Counted from the stretch's first letter, positions 8,024-18,061 are shown. The stretch is 64,000 nucleotides of DNA from Croceivirga sp. (GCA_028284935.1 JANQQQ010000025.1:1-64000); one strand, 5' to 3'. The notes: generated from the sequence alone by a model not told the origin. Numbers and translations are program-made.

Positions 8024-9350
8024 TCAATTCCTTTTTAAAAGAATAGATAATGCCCAATTGGTTGTTTTTAGGGTATTCTATGGCATCCTTATCTGTTGTG
8101 AGGCTTTTGGTGCCATTGCCACCGGATGGGTAAGGCGCACTTTCATAGAACCAAAATTCACATTTTCATTTATTGGTTTTGAGTGGTTACAGCCCCTTCC
8201 TGGCGATGGTATGTACTACTATTTTGTACTCATGGGAGTTTTTGGCATTCTTATTACCCTAGGCTATAAATACCGGTTCAGTGCCTTTGCCTTCGCCATT
8301 ATGTGGTCAGGCGTCTACCTCATGCAGAAAACCTCCTATAACAACCACTATTACCTTTTAATGCTGTTAGGTTTTATTATGGGGCTACTCCCTGCGCACA
8401 AAAGCCTATCCCTCGATGCCCATTTCAACCCAAAAATCAAGAAGGATTGGATGCACAACTGGGTAAGGTGGTTGATTATTGGTCAACTGTTCATTGTTTA
8501 TACCTATGCATCCGTTGCCAAACTATATGCTGATTGGCTGGATTTTAGCATTATTGAAATTTTGATGCGTGGCAAAAAGGACTATTGGCTCATTGGGGAA
8601 TTGCTCCAGGAAAAATGGTTGCATAAGATTATTGCCGCTTTTGGGATTGCTTTTGATTTATTGGTCGTGCCGGCATTATTATGGAAACCCACGCGAAAAA
8701 TGGCATTTGGGTTTTCCATTTTTTTTCACCTTTTCAATAGCTACGTCTTTCGCATTGGGATATTTCCCTATTTATCCCTGGCATTCTGCGTATTTTTCTT
8801 CCCCCCCCAGACCATAAGAAACCTGTTTTTAAGAAAAAAGAATGTTGAGTTACCGTCGAGCACTGATTTCCCCAAGAATTACCGGTGGATGGTCCATGCT
8901 ATCGTGGTTTATTTGGTGGTTCAAGTGCTGTTGCCCTTAAGACACCATACCTTTAAAGATGATGTTTTATGGACTGAGGAAGGACATCGGCTAAGCTGGC
9001 GGATGATGCTACGGAGCCGCGCAGGTTACACCCGTTTTATGGTGGTGGATAAGGAGTCCAAGGATACCATCCGCGTTAATTTGAATGAGTACTTGACCAA
9101 AAAACAACGTAGAAAGATAGGTTGCTATCCAGACTACATCTGGCAGTTTGCCCAGCGGCTGAAAAAAGAGTATGCGGAAAAGGGCCAAGATATTAGTGTT
9201 TATGTAACGGGAAAGACCAAGGTAAATGCCGGAAAATACCAGTCTTTAATCGACCCCAAGGTAGATTTGGCCGCGGTTCCTTGGAACCATCTTTCACATA
9301 ACGAATGGATTTTACCAAGCGAGGGTGATAAATCTGCAGCAAAAAAGTAA
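8010..9350 (+). CDS. Vitamin K-dependent gamma-carboxylase-like membrane protein (HTTM family)
   Basis: A 446-residue membrane protein with several hydrophobic helices in the first 300 residues and a soluble C-terminal part. The family is usually annotated HTTM. By eye it matches eukaryotic gamma-glutamyl carboxylase in three places: VAKLYADW (Lys171), which corresponds to VKKLDADW around the active-base lysine of human GGCX; WTEEGHRLSWRMMLRSR (from Trp321), corresponding to SWDMMVHSRS; and SLIDPKVDLAAVPWNHL near the C-terminus, corresponding to IFDPRVDIVQAAW. Enzymes of the family use reduced vitamin K and O2 to carboxylate Glu. Whether this one does is unknown. It overlaps ribF by 14 bases and ends 26 bases before serS. 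It contains a run of eight C at 8811-8818. Confidence 0.88.
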   Translation: MRNINQFLFKRIDNAQLVVFRVFYGILICCEAFGAIATGWVRRTFIEPKFTFSFIGFEWLQPLPGDGMYYYFVLMGVFGILITLGYKYRFSAFAFAIMWSGVYLMQKTSYNNHYYLLMLLGFIMGLLPAHKSLSLDAHFNPKIKKDWMHNWVRWLIIGQLFIVYTYASVAKLYADWLDFSIIEILMRGKKDYWLIGELLQEKWLHKIIAAFGIAFDLLVVPALLWKPTRKMAFGFSIFFHLFNSYVFRIGIFPYLSLAFCVFFFPPQTIRNLFLRKKNVELPSSTDFPKNYRWMVHAIVVYLVVQVLLPLRHHTFKDDVLWTEEGHRLSWRMMLRSRAGYTRFMVVDKESKDTIRVNLNEYLTKKQRRKIGCYPDYIWQFAQRLKKEYAEKGQDISVYVTGKTKVNAGKYQSLIDPKVDLAAVPWNHLSHNEWILPSEGDKSAAKK

Positions 9351-9355
9351 TTTTG
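9348..9355 (+). promoter_or_regulatory. -7 box (TAATTTTG) of serS
   Basis: TAATTTTG fits TAnnTTTG and straddles the stop codon of the upstream gene. The serS ATG is 21 bases downstream, so serS can be transcribed separately. Confidence 0.6.
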
Positions 9356-9375
9356 CCCCCTCAAAGCAAAAACTT

Positions 9376-10647
9376 ATGCTTCAGCTTCAGAAAATACGGG
9401 AAAACAAAGATGTGTATGTTACCGCATTGGCCAAAAGAAATTTGGACGGACGCACGCTTCTTGAACAGGTTCTACAATTGGATGAAAAACGCAGAGCCAC
9501 GCAGACCGAATTGGATAGTACGTTAGCAGAATCCAACCGACTTTCGAAGGAAATCGGCTTGCTTTTTAAAAATGGCAAAGCTGAGGAAGCCAATGCCATA
9601 AAAGCAAAGACTACAGATTTAAAAGAACAATCCAAAACGCTTTCTGAGACCTTGACAGCTGTTTCCAAAGAACTGCAAGAGGTGCTGTATCAAATTCCCA
9701 ATATCCCTCACCCATCGGTGCCTGCTGGAACTACAGAAGAGGATAACGAGGAAATCTTTCGTGAAGGGAAAGTCCCAAAATTGATTGAAGGGGCTTTGCC
9801 CCATTGGGAGCTGGCCAAAAAATACGATATTATTGATTTTGAGCTTGGGGTCAAAATTACTGGCGCGGGCTTCCCTGTTTACAAGGGCAAAGGGGCTCGT
9901 TTACAACGTGCTTTGATTTCCTATTTTTTGGATAAGAATACCAAAGCTGGGTATACCGAGATACAAGTCCCCCATCTGGTTAATGAAGCTTCCGGATACG
10001 GTACGGGGCAACTGCCCGATAAGGAAGGGCAGATGTATCACATTGGTGAGGATAATCTCTATCTCATCCCAACGGCCGAAGTTCCCGTTACCAATATTTT
10101 CAGGGACGAGATGCTAAAGGAAACCGATTTCCCAATTAAATACACAGGCTATACACCTTGCTTTCGAAGGGAGGCCGGAAGTTATGGTGCCCATGTACGG
10201 GGACTAAATCGATTGCACCAATTCGATAAGGTGGAAATTGTTCGGGTGGAACGTCCTGAACAATCGTATGATGCACTGGACAATATGGTGGAACACGTAA
10301 AGGATATCCTCAGGGAATTGAAATTGCCCTATCGTATCCTTAGGCTTTGTGGTGGGGATTTAGGTTTTACCTCGGCACTCACCTATGATTTTGAAGTGTT
10401 TTCCACCGCACAGGATCGTTGGTTGGAAATCAGTTCCGTTTCCAACTTTGAGACCTATCAAGCCAATAGGTTAAAGCTCCGTTTTAAAGATACCCATGGA
10501 AAACGCCACTTGGCACATACCCTTAACGGCAGTGCCTTGGCACTACCCCGTGTACTGGCGGGTATTCTGGAAAACTATCAAACCAAGGACGGTATTCAGG
10601 TTCCTGAAGTATTACTGCCATATTGTGGGTTTAATTTGATTGACTAA
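9376..10647 (+). CDS. serS: Seryl-tRNA synthetase
   Basis: Charges tRNA-Ser (and tRNA-Sec where present) with serine. The frame opens at 9325, but ATG 9376 gives the standard N-terminus MLQLQKIRENKDVYV and the usual length (423 residues). The N-terminal long coiled-coil arm (about 25-110, rich in Glu/Lys/Leu) binds the tRNA variable arm. Class II core motifs follow: motif 2 CFRREAGSYGAHVRGLNRLH and motif 3 with LNGSALALPRVLAGILENYQ near the C-terminus. The gene is monocistronic or follows the ribF pair by weak read-through. Confidence 0.97.
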   Translation: MLQLQKIRENKDVYVTALAKRNLDGRTLLEQVLQLDEKRRATQTELDSTLAESNRLSKEIGLLFKNGKAEEANAIKAKTTDLKEQSKTLSETLTAVSKELQEVLYQIPNIPHPSVPAGTTEEDNEEIFREGKVPKLIEGALPHWELAKKYDIIDFELGVKITGAGFPVYKGKGARLQRALISYFLDKNTKAGYTEIQVPHLVNEASGYGTGQLPDKEGQMYHIGEDNLYLIPTAEVPVTNIFRDEMLKETDFPIKYTGYTPCFRREAGSYGAHVRGLNRLHQFDKVEIVRVERPEQSYDALDNMVEHVKDILRELKLPYRILRLCGGDLGFTSALTYDFEVFSTAQDRWLEISSVSNFETYQANRLKLRFKDTHGKRHLAHTLNGSALALPRVLAGILENYQTKDGIQVPEVLLPYCGFNLID

Positions 10648-10700
10648 GTTTTCAGGAGAACTTAACATAATACCACCGGTTGCTTCGTTATATTTAAACC

Positions 10701-12485
10701 ATGCGTAGTTTTTGTTCTATTCTATTTCTTCTTATAGTGGTAGGCCTGCAATCCCAAGAAGATTTTCTGGCCAAACAGTATTTTAATGATGGTGACTTTG
10801 AGAAGGCAGTGGTCTTCTATGAAAAATTGGTGGAAAAAAACCCAAGACGGACAGATTATTCCGAGGGCTTGGTGGCCTGCTATCAACAATTGGAACGGTA
10901 CGATGATGCCGAAGCATTCCTGTTGGAAAAAATAGAGCAAAGCTATGCCTTCCCAACTTTCTTTATTGAGTTGGGGTACAACTACACTTTAAAACAAGAA
11001 CCAGAAAATGCCAATAAATACTATCAAAGGGCTATTCAAAAAATAGAAGAAAATCCAAACTTCGGGTATGCCGTTGGCTATCGTTTTCAAAAATATGCGC
11101 TATTGGAGGAAGCCATAACTGCGTACAACAAAGCCATGGCCCTTAAGCCGGAGCTGAACTATGATTTCCAACTCGCTCGAATCTATGGGGAAAAGGGGGA
11201 TATAGGAAAAATGTATCAGTCTTACCTTCGCTTGATTTACGATGGAAAAACATCAAGGGCCAACGTACTGCGTAACCTTGATGACTTTATCACGGATGAC
11301 CCTGCCAATGAAAATAATGTTACCCTCAAAAAAACCTTACTTCTTAATGCACAAAAGAATCCTGACGTCCTTTGGAACGAACTGTTGAGTTGGCTTTTTA
11401 TACAGCAGCACCAATACAAAAGTGCCTTAGCCCAAGAAAAAGCCATATACAAGCGTACTGGAGAATCTTCTTTGGATCGCTTATCCAACCTAGGTGAAAT
11501 TTCCTTGGAGAATTCAGATAAAGAAACCGCTATTGCAGCATATAAGTTTATCGTAGAAAACGCAGGACAACCCAGCACTAAACTAAAAGGTGAACTCAGC
11601 CTGATTGACATTGATCTGTTAGATGCCAAAGGAAAAAAACTAGGTGCCATCGAGAAAAAATTCAACGCTCTGCTACAAGAGTATGGTTATGACAGCAAAA
11701 CCCTGCCACTGCAAATTGCTTATGCCAATTTTTTGACCTTCAAAAAAGAAAATCCGGCGCCTGCTATCAGCATGCTCAAAAGAAGTTTGGAAGAACCTTT
11801 GGGCAGGTTTGGAAAGGCCTATGTTAAATTGGCCCTTGGTGATATTTTGGTCTATAATCAACGGTTCAATGAAGCACTGATTTATTTTTCCCAGGTCCAA
11901 AAAAGTTTGAAAAATGATGTTTTGGGTCAGGATGCCCGTTATAAGGTGGCGCAGACCAGTTTTTACAAGGGTGATTTTGATTGGGCCCTTACCCAGTTAA
12001 AGGTATTGCGCGGTTCTACTTCGCAATTGATTGCTAACGATGCCATGCAACTAAGTTTGTTGATATCGGACAACAGCTTTGAGGATTCCACCCAAACAGC
12101 GCTTAAAAAATATGCTAGGGCCGATTTACTGGCCTATCAAAATAAGGAGGAAGAGGCTATTGTCATTTTATGGGACATTCTTGAAAATCACAAAGGTGAA
12201 AAAATTGAGGATGAGGCACTGCTAAGACAAGGACAACTTTTTGAAGCCCGGGACGAAATTGCAAAGGCCCAATTGAACTATCAAAAAATAGTAGAGTTTT
12301 ATGGGGAGGACATATTGGCGGACGATGCCCACTTTGCCTTAGCGAAATTATATGAAAATGAGCTCTCCGATACTGAAAAGGCCAAATACCACTATGAGAA
12401 AATCATTTATAACTATCAGGACAGCTACTACTTTCCCCAGGCACGGAAAAATTTCAGGAGACTTAGAGGTGATATTTTGAATTAA
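10701..12485 (+). CDS. Exported tetratricopeptide repeat protein
   Basis: A 594-residue protein with an N-terminal signal peptide (MRSFCSILFLLIVVGLQSQ) and helical TPR-type repeats through most of its length, for example DFEKAVVFYEKLVEKNPRR, EPENANKYYQRAIQKI, FNEALIYFSQVQKSL and KAKYHYEKIIYNYQDSYY at the C-terminus. TPR arrays bind partner proteins; the periplasmic location is inferred from the signal peptide. A box one base off the consensus (TATATTTA, 10689-10696) precedes it by few bases. I do not recognise a named family. Conserved next to serS in related genomes as far as I recall, which is not checked. Confidence 0.88.
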   Translation: MRSFCSILFLLIVVGLQSQEDFLAKQYFNDGDFEKAVVFYEKLVEKNPRRTDYSEGLVACYQQLERYDDAEAFLLEKIEQSYAFPTFFIELGYNYTLKQEPENANKYYQRAIQKIEENPNFGYAVGYRFQKYALLEEAITAYNKAMALKPELNYDFQLARIYGEKGDIGKMYQSYLRLIYDGKTSRANVLRNLDDFITDDPANENNVTLKKTLLLNAQKNPDVLWNELLSWLFIQQHQYKSALAQEKAIYKRTGESSLDRLSNLGEISLENSDKETAIAAYKFIVENAGQPSTKLKGELSLIDIDLLDAKGKKLGAIEKKFNALLQEYGYDSKTLPLQIAYANFLTFKKENPAPAISMLKRSLEEPLGRFGKAYVKLALGDILVYNQRFNEALIYFSQVQKSLKNDVLGQDARYKVAQTSFYKGDFDWALTQLKVLRGSTSQLIANDAMQLSLLISDNSFEDSTQTALKKYARADLLAYQNKEEEAIVILWDILENHKGEKIEDEALLRQGQLFEARDEIAKAQLNYQKIVEFYGEDILADDAHFALAKLYENELSDTEKAKYHYEKIIYNYQDSYYFPQARKNFRRLRGDILN

Positions 12486-12551
12486 ACAGTATCATTGGGT
12501 AATTTCACCAGCCCCTTAATTACAAGTTATCTTAAGTACTAAAAAATAATC

Positions 12552-12869
12552 ATGCTTATTTACAACGTTACCATAAACATTGACGATTCCGCCCATGATG
12601 AATGGATAAATTGGATGAAAAACAAACATATACCCGATATGCTTGCCACTGGCAAGTTTACCCATGCAAAAATGACAAGAATTTTGGTAGAGGAAAAAAC
12701 GGGTGGTACCTCATACTCCATTCAATATACTTGTCCCGATAGATTGACCTTGCAACGTTACTACCAAGAAAACGCCGAAACTATGCGAGCGGACGGCCAA
12801 AAGCTTTTTGCCAATAAGTTTGTCGCATTCCGAACGGAACTTGAGGTGATCAGTCAACAAATTCCATAA
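12552..12869 (+). CDS. DUF4286 family protein
   Basis: A 105-residue soluble protein, MLIYNVTINIDDSAHDEW at the start, with the conserved WMKNKHIPDMLATGKF segment. This fits DUF4286, a dimeric ferredoxin-like alpha/beta family of unknown function in Bacteroidota. It starts a compact run: 2 bases to the GGCT-like gene, then rsmA and mgtE. Such linkage to rsmA hints at a housekeeping role but does not identify it. Confidence 0.85.
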   Translation: MLIYNVTINIDDSAHDEWINWMKNKHIPDMLATGKFTHAKMTRILVEEKTGGTSYSIQYTCPDRLTLQRYYQENAETMRADGQKLFANKFVAFRTELEVISQQIP

Positions 12870-12871
12870 AC

Positions 12872-13180
12872 GTGCCCTTTCTTTTTACTTACGGTACACT
12901 ACAGGACGCCCAAGTCCAAAAATATGTTTTTGGTAGGGTTTTGGAGGGGCGACTGGATGAACTTCCCCAATTTAAATGGGTGAAAAATGCCGTTTATGAC
13001 CGATACCCCTTGGTCACCCCTACTGGAAATAAAAAGGATTCAGTTGAGGGATGGGTCTATGAAGTATCTGATACCGAACTACAGACTTGCGATAGCTACG
13101 AAACCTCCGCATATCAAAGACAACTATTGACACTGGTCTCTGGAAATAAGGCGTGGGTTTATGTCGAGAATTCCGTTTAA
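12872..13180 (+). CDS. Gamma-glutamylcyclotransferase-like (GGCT/AIG2 fold) protein
   Basis: 102 residues from a GTG directly behind the DUF4286 stop. The N-terminus [10 protein letters not shown] contains the YGTL substrate-loop motif of the GGCT/AIG2-like fold, and [10 protein letters not shown] ... CDSYE contains the family's acidic Glu of the active centre. Members cleave gamma-glutamyl bonds with pyroglutamate formation, but small bacterial members mostly have unknown substrates. The 3' end is 20 bases before the rsmA start, so it belongs to the same operon. Confidence 0.85.
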   Translation: MPFLFTYGTLQDAQVQKYVFGRVLEGRLDELPQFKWVKNAVYDRYPLVTPTGNKKDSVEGWVYEVSDTELQTCDSYETSAYQRQLLTLVSGNKAWVYVENSV

Positions 13181-13200
13181 CTTACACCAAAATCAAGGTT

Positions 13201-14052
13201 ATGCCCAAAAATCTCCGAGACAACAAAAAAAGTGGGCGCACCAATAGTTCTTCCGTAAGGCCAAAAAAACACCTAGGCCAGCATTTTCTCAAAGATGAAA
13301 AAATAGCACAACAAATTGCCGAGACCTTATCTTTGGAGGGGTATGATCATGTGCTCGAAATAGGACCAGGCACGGGCGTACTGACCAAATACCTATTGCT
13401 TAGGGGGACAGATCTAACGGTAATGGATTTGGACGGGCAATCCATAGTATACCTTAATCACAGCTTTCCGTTGGAACATCCAAAAGTTTTGGAGAAAAAT
13501 GACAGACTTAAGGTTATAGAGGCCGATTTTTTAAAATTCGATTTATCCCGGCTTTATGAAAATCGCCAGTTTGCCATAACAGGTAACTTCCCCTATAACA
13601 TTTCCAGCCAGATCGTTTTTAAAATGCTCGACTGGCGGCATCAAATTCCCGAATTCACCGGCATGTTCCAGAAAGAAGTGGCCAAGCGTATCTGCGAACC
13701 CCATGGCAACAAAACATATGGTATACTTTCTGTGCTTGTCCAGGCTTTTTACAAGACAGAGTATCTATTTACCGTTCACCCTCAAGTATTTGATCCGCCC
13801 CCAAAAGTGCAGTCGGGAGTGCTCCGGTTGACTCGAAAAACCACCTATCAATTGGATTGTAATGAAGAACTCTTTTTCCGTGTAGTCAAAAATGCCTTTA
13901 ACCAAAGACGCAAGACCTTAAGAAATAGCCTGAAATCCTTTAATCTATCTCCAGATCTCAAGGAAGACGTTATCTTTGACCAACGACCAGAACAGCTCAG
14001 CGTCGACAATTTTGTGACACTAACACGTATGATTTCAAATGACGCCGTTTAA
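13201..14052 (+). CDS. rsmA: 16S rRNA (adenine(1518)-N6/adenine(1519)-N6) dimethyltransferase
   Basis: Methylates two adjacent adenines in the 3'-terminal hairpin of 16S rRNA during small-subunit assembly. The frame is open from 13153, but ATG 13201 avoids overlap with the upstream gene and gives 283 residues. The sequence shows [12 protein letters not shown], the SAM-binding motif [16 protein letters not shown], the acidic loop VMDLDGQS and the catalytic [12 protein letters not shown]. Phe at the second position of the NxPY motif is usual in Bacteroidota. The last 14 bases overlap mgtE. Confidence 0.96.
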   Translation: MPKNLRDNKKSGRTNSSSVRPKKHLGQHFLKDEKIAQQIAETLSLEGYDHVLEIGPGTGVLTKYLLLRGTDLTVMDLDGQSIVYLNHSFPLEHPKVLEKNDRLKVIEADFLKFDLSRLYENRQFAITGNFPYNISSQIVFKMLDWRHQIPEFTGMFQKEVAKRICEPHGNKTYGILSVLVQAFYKTEYLFTVHPQVFDPPPKVQSGVLRLTRKTTYQLDCNEELFFRVVKNAFNQRRKTLRNSLKSFNLSPDLKEDVIFDQRPEQLSVDNFVTLTRMISNDAV

Positions 14053-15391
14053 ACTCACAGATGAACTTATTGAGCGGATTAAGGAGCTCATTGAAAATCA
14101 AAATGATAGTGACCTACGTCTTTTGATGAAAGAACTCCACTATGCGGATGTGGCAGAGATTGCCAATGAGTTGGAGGAAGAACAGGCTACCTACCTCATT
14201 AAACTACTGGATAGCGAAAAGACTTCGGACGCCCTTACTGAGTTGGATGAAGATGTTCGCGAAGCCATTTTGAGTAACCTTTCCCCAAAGGAAATCGCCG
14301 GGGAAATTGAGGAACTGGATACGGACGATGCCGCCGATATCGTTGGAGAACTTCCCAAGGAAATGGTCCAAGAAGTCATTTCAGAAATAGCGGACAGGGA
14401 ACACGCAAGACACATTGTTGACTTATTGCGGTACGATGAGAATTCCGCGGGAGGCCTCATGGCAAAGGAATTGGTAAAGGTCAACGAAAATTGGACGGTC
14501 ACCCGGTGCGTAAAGGAAATGCGCGCCCAGGCAGAAAATGTGACAAGGGTCCACTCCATATATGTGGTGAACAATGAAGAAATCCTAAAGGGCAGATTGT
14601 CACTAAAAGATTTACTTACGGTTTCCACAGAAACCCATATCCGTGAGGTATACATTCCAAAAGTAGATTCCGTAAACGTGAACGAGAAACCTGAGGAAGT
14701 GGCAAAAATTATGTCGAAATATGATTTGGAAGCCATTCCCGTAGTGGATGAAATCGGCCGCTTGGTAGGTCGTATCACTATCGATGACATTGTGGATGTG
14801 ATACGTGATGAGGCGGAAAGGGATTACCAGTTAGCTGCAGGTATCTCTCAAGATGTGGAAGCCGACGACAGTATTTGGGAGTTGACACGCGCCCGTCTTC
14901 CATGGCTGATTTTGGGACTCTTTGGTGGATTGGGAGCAGCAGTCATTATGGGCAGTTTTGAAACCATAGTGGAAAATGCCCCTGAAATTTTGTTTTTCAC
15001 GCCGCTCATAGCCGCAATGGCCGGAAATGTCGGCGTACAATCCAGTGCCATCATTGTACAAGGTTTGGCCAATGATGATTTAAAGGGAAGCATAGGCAAT
15101 CGCCTTTGGAAGGAAATGCTCTTGGCGTTGTTGAACGGTCTCATTTTAGCCGCCCTACTTCTCTTATTTACCTGGTTTTGGAAAGGGGAATTTGACACCG
15201 CTTCGGCCATTTCACTTTCCTTGGTTGCCGTTATTGTGGTAGCTGGATTGATAGGGACCTTTATTCCCTTGTTTTTGGACAAAAGGAATATTGACCCCGC
15301 GATTGCCACCGGACCATTTATTACGACCAGCAATGATATTTTTGGTATCCTAATTTACTTTTGGATTGCCAAGATGATCCTAGGTATTTAG
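14039..15391 (+). CDS. mgtE: Magnesium transporter MgtE
   Basis: A Mg2+-gated inner-membrane Mg2+ channel. The 450-residue protein shows the full MgtE plan: an N-terminal superhelical domain (about 1-130, repeated acidic ELDxDxAADI segments), two CBS domains (about 135-255, ending [19 protein letters not shown]), a plug helix, and five membrane helices (about 285-450) including [20 protein letters not shown], the conserved pore region. It starts inside rsmA and is translationally coupled to it. Confidence 0.95.
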   Translation: MTPFKLTDELIERIKELIENQNDSDLRLLMKELHYADVAEIANELEEEQATYLIKLLDSEKTSDALTELDEDVREAILSNLSPKEIAGEIEELDTDDAADIVGELPKEMVQEVISEIADREHARHIVDLLRYDENSAGGLMAKELVKVNENWTVTRCVKEMRAQAENVTRVHSIYVVNNEEILKGRLSLKDLLTVSTETHIREVYIPKVDSVNVNEKPEEVAKIMSKYDLEAIPVVDEIGRLVGRITIDDIVDVIRDEAERDYQLAAGISQDVEADDSIWELTRARLPWLILGLFGGLGAAVIMGSFETIVENAPEILFFTPLIAAMAGNVGVQSSAIIVQGLANDDLKGSIGNRLWKEMLLALLNGLILAALLLLFTWFWKGEFDTASAISLSLVAVIVVAGLIGTFIPLFLDKRNIDPAIATGPFITTSNDIFGILIYFWIAKMILGI

Positions 15392-15438
15392 TGTTGATGG
15401 ATTTCATGGCATTTTGTGATTTGATTAACGGCATTTCT

Positions 15439-17694
15439 ATGCGAATCCCTTTAATTTATAGGCTCAAATTGCCGCTTGTGAAAATCTTTTTTTTACCACT
15501 ACTGGTACTCCTCTGCTCCCAAGGTTACGGCCAAAATAAATCCCAAAAATTTAATTTGGACTTTGAAACGAACGTCCAGGGGGGGTCCTTACCCAAGGAC
15601 TGGATAAAGTGGGGTGATTACCCCATTGCCAAAGACTCCATCATCGTTTACTCCGGAAAATTTTCTTCTAAAATAACGGCTGAATCAGGCATATCTTTTG
15701 GAAGTATTGCTTACAAAATCCCTTCCAGATATAAGGGAAAAGTGATAACATTGGAAGGCTACATGAGGCTTAAAAACGTTGCCAATGGGTTTGCCGGTCT
15801 TATGTTGCGCCTGGATGGCAATGGAGGGGTGTTGCAATTTGATAATATGCAATCTCGAGGTATTTCAGGAACTAGGGACTGGCAGAAGTACCAAATTACC
15901 CTTCCTTACCACCCAGATACGGAAACCATATTCGTTGCAGGTGTTCTTCAAGGTAACGGTAGCGCTTGGTTTGATAACTTTAAAGTTAGCGTAGATGGTA
16001 AGGACATTGTAGATTTAAAGGAAATTGAAATCCGGAAGCCCAATGTAGAACGCGACTCAACTTTTGACAAAGGTTCCAATGTAGTATTTGGAGACCTCAC
16101 TGAGCAAAAGGTAACGGATTTGGAGCTTTTGGGAAGAATTTGGGGATTCCTTAAATACCATCATCCAGCAATCGCCACAGGAGACTACAATTGGGATTAT
16201 GAATTGTTCAGATTCCTTCCCAAATATTTGGAGGCCGAAACCATTGAATCGAGAAACCAATTCCTAATGAATTGGATAGCATCTTATGGAACGGTTCAAC
16301 CCTGTCAAAGGTGTCCGGCCATCAATTCCAATGCGTATTTAAAACCAAACTTCAAATGGTTCAAACAATATGAATTGTCAAGGGGAATTTCAAAACAACT
16401 GACCTATATTCAAAAAAATCGTTTTCAAGGCGACCATTACTATATTAATTTTGTCCCTAATGTTGGAAATCCAAAGTTTAAAAACGAAGATGGCTATTAT
16501 CTCATGCCCTATCCTGATGAAGGATTTAGATTACTTGCTTTATTCCGGTATTGGAATATGATAGAATATTACTTTCCTTATAAACATTTAACAGATAAAA
16601 AATGGGATGGGATTTTAGAGGAAAACATCCCCAAATTTATAAATGCAAAAGATGAATTGGAATATGAAATTGCTACACTTAAACTTATAGCAAGTATTCA
16701 AGACACCCACGCCAATTTGTGGCAGGGGAATGCCCAAATTTTGAACTGGAAGGGGAAATTTTTTGCTCCGGTACACTTAGGCTTTGTTGAAAATCAATTG
16801 ACCGTATTGGATTACTATAATCCTGAATTAAAAAATGAAACCGGACTTGAGGTTGGTGATGTCATTACAGAAATAAACGGAGAAAAGGTTGACAATATCC
16901 TGAACTCAAAACTTCAGTATTATCCTGCCTCAAATTACCCAACCCAACTTAGGGATATTTCTCCTGACATGCTTCGTTCCTCAGATAGTATATTAACAAT
17001 AAAATATCAACATGAGAACTTGGAAAAATCAAGAAAGATAAAACTCTACAAACGGGAAAATCTTAGCATCTATCGATGGTACAGAACGGATGACATCGAT
17101 TATTCTTACACTCTTTTGGAAAACAATATTGGCTATATTACACTAAAAAATATAAAGGAAAAGGATATCCCAAAAATCAAAAAAGAATTCATCAACACAA
17201 AAGGGATCATTATCGACATTAGAAATTACCCTTCATTTTTCGTTCCATTTGCGCTGGGCGGATTTTTTGTTGATAATCTAACGCCATTTGTCCGTTTCAC
17301 TGTAGCCAATGACAAAACTCCTGGAGAATTCTTAATGGGTGAATCCTTAAAAATTGCCCCTACGACTCCAACGTTCAAGGGAAAATTGGTTGTCTTGGTA
17401 AATGAACTATCACAAAGTCAGGCGGAATATACAGCTATGGCATTTAGATCGTCCCCAAGATGTACCATCATAGGAAGTACCACTGCTGGCGCAGATGGAA
17501 ATGTTTCCCAAATGATTTTACCAGGCGGCATGGGCTCAATGATTTCAGGCATTGGGGTACATTATCCCGACGGATCGGAAACGCAACGCGTTGGTATTGT
17601 CCCCGATATTGAAATCAAACCTACTTTAGAAGGCATTAGAAATGGTAAAGATGAACTACTTGAAAAAGCAATTCAACTAATTAATAAGGACTAA
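15439..17694 (+). CDS. Exported S41-family serine peptidase with N-terminal jelly-roll and PDZ domains
   Basis: About 751 residues from ATG 15439, which places a signal peptide first (KIFFLPLLVLLCSQGYGQ). Then come a carbohydrate-binding-module-like beta domain (about 35-190), a helical region, a PDZ domain near 440-520 (GLEVGDVITEINGEKVDNI) and the S41 peptidase core with the nucleophile region LSQSQAEYTAM (Ser about 660) and GSTTAGADGN. The Lys that forms the Ser/Lys dyad in CtpA (TFGKG) is not present here; this variant is common in flavobacterial S41 proteins. The role is probably periplasmic or outer-membrane protein turnover. It follows mgtE by 47 bases and is followed by a cupin gene with a one-base spacer. 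Confidence 0.88.
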   Translation: MRIPLIYRLKLPLVKIFFLPLLVLLCSQGYGQNKSQKFNLDFETNVQGGSLPKDWIKWGDYPIAKDSIIVYSGKFSSKITAESGISFGSIAYKIPSRYKGKVITLEGYMRLKNVANGFAGLMLRLDGNGGVLQFDNMQSRGISGTRDWQKYQITLPYHPDTETIFVAGVLQGNGSAWFDNFKVSVDGKDIVDLKEIEIRKPNVERDSTFDKGSNVVFGDLTEQKVTDLELLGRIWGFLKYHHPAIATGDYNWDYELFRFLPKYLEAETIESRNQFLMNWIASYGTVQPCQRCPAINSNAYLKPNFKWFKQYELSRGISKQLTYIQKNRFQGDHYYINFVPNVGNPKFKNEDGYYLMPYPDEGFRLLALFRYWNMIEYYFPYKHLTDKKWDGILEENIPKFINAKDELEYEIATLKLIASIQDTHANLWQGNAQILNWKGKFFAPVHLGFVENQLTVLDYYNPELKNETGLEVGDVITEINGEKVDNILNSKLQYYPASNYPTQLRDISPDMLRSSDSILTIKYQHENLEKSRKIKLYKRENLSIYRWYRTDDIDYSYTLLENNIGYITLKNIKEKDIPKIKKEFINTKGIIIDIRNYPSFFVPFALGGFFVDNLTPFVRFTVANDKTPGEFLMGESLKIAPTTPTFKGKLVVLVNELSQSQAEYTAMAFRSSPRCTIIGSTTAGADGNVSQMILPGGMGSMISGIGVHYPDGSETQRVGIVPDIEIKPTLEGIRNGKDELLEKAIQLINKD

Positions 17695-17695
17695 A

Positions 17696-18061
17696 ATGAA
17701 ACCTATCAACTTAAGAGAAAAACATGGTCTTTTCACAAAGCACTGGCATCCCCATCAAATTGCCCTTGTAGATGATATGCAGGTGATTTTGGCCAAAATT
17801 CAGGGCGAATTTGTCTGGCATTCCCATGAAAATGAAGATGAACTCTTTCAGGTTTTAAAGGGTACCCTCTATATGAAATTCCGTGATAGAACGGAGGTGG
17901 TTGAAGAAGGTGAAATCATTGTTGTACCTAAGGGAGTGGAACATTGCCCCTCCACGAAGGATGGTGAAGAAGTACATCTATTGCTTTTTGAAAAGTTGTC
18001 AACCGCGCATACCGGTCACGTGCAACACGAAATGACCCAAACCCAGTATCCCAAAATATGA
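17696..18061 (+). CDS. Cupin domain protein
   Basis: A 121-residue single-cupin protein. The metal-binding motif 1 is HSHENEDELFQVLKGTLYM (two His and a Glu) and motif 2 is VVPKGVEHCP with a further His. Such small cupins bind a divalent metal and act as isomerases, dioxygenases or sugar-binding proteins; the substrate cannot be read from the sequence. Its stop overlaps the start of the dehydrogenase gene by four bases (ATGA), so the pair may act on related substrates. Confidence 0.88.
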   Translation: MKPINLREKHGLFTKHWHPHQIALVDDMQVILAKIQGEFVWHSHENEDELFQVLKGTLYMKFRDRTEVVEEGEIIVVPKGVEHCPSTKDGEEVHLLLFEKLSTAHTGHVQHEMTQTQYPKI

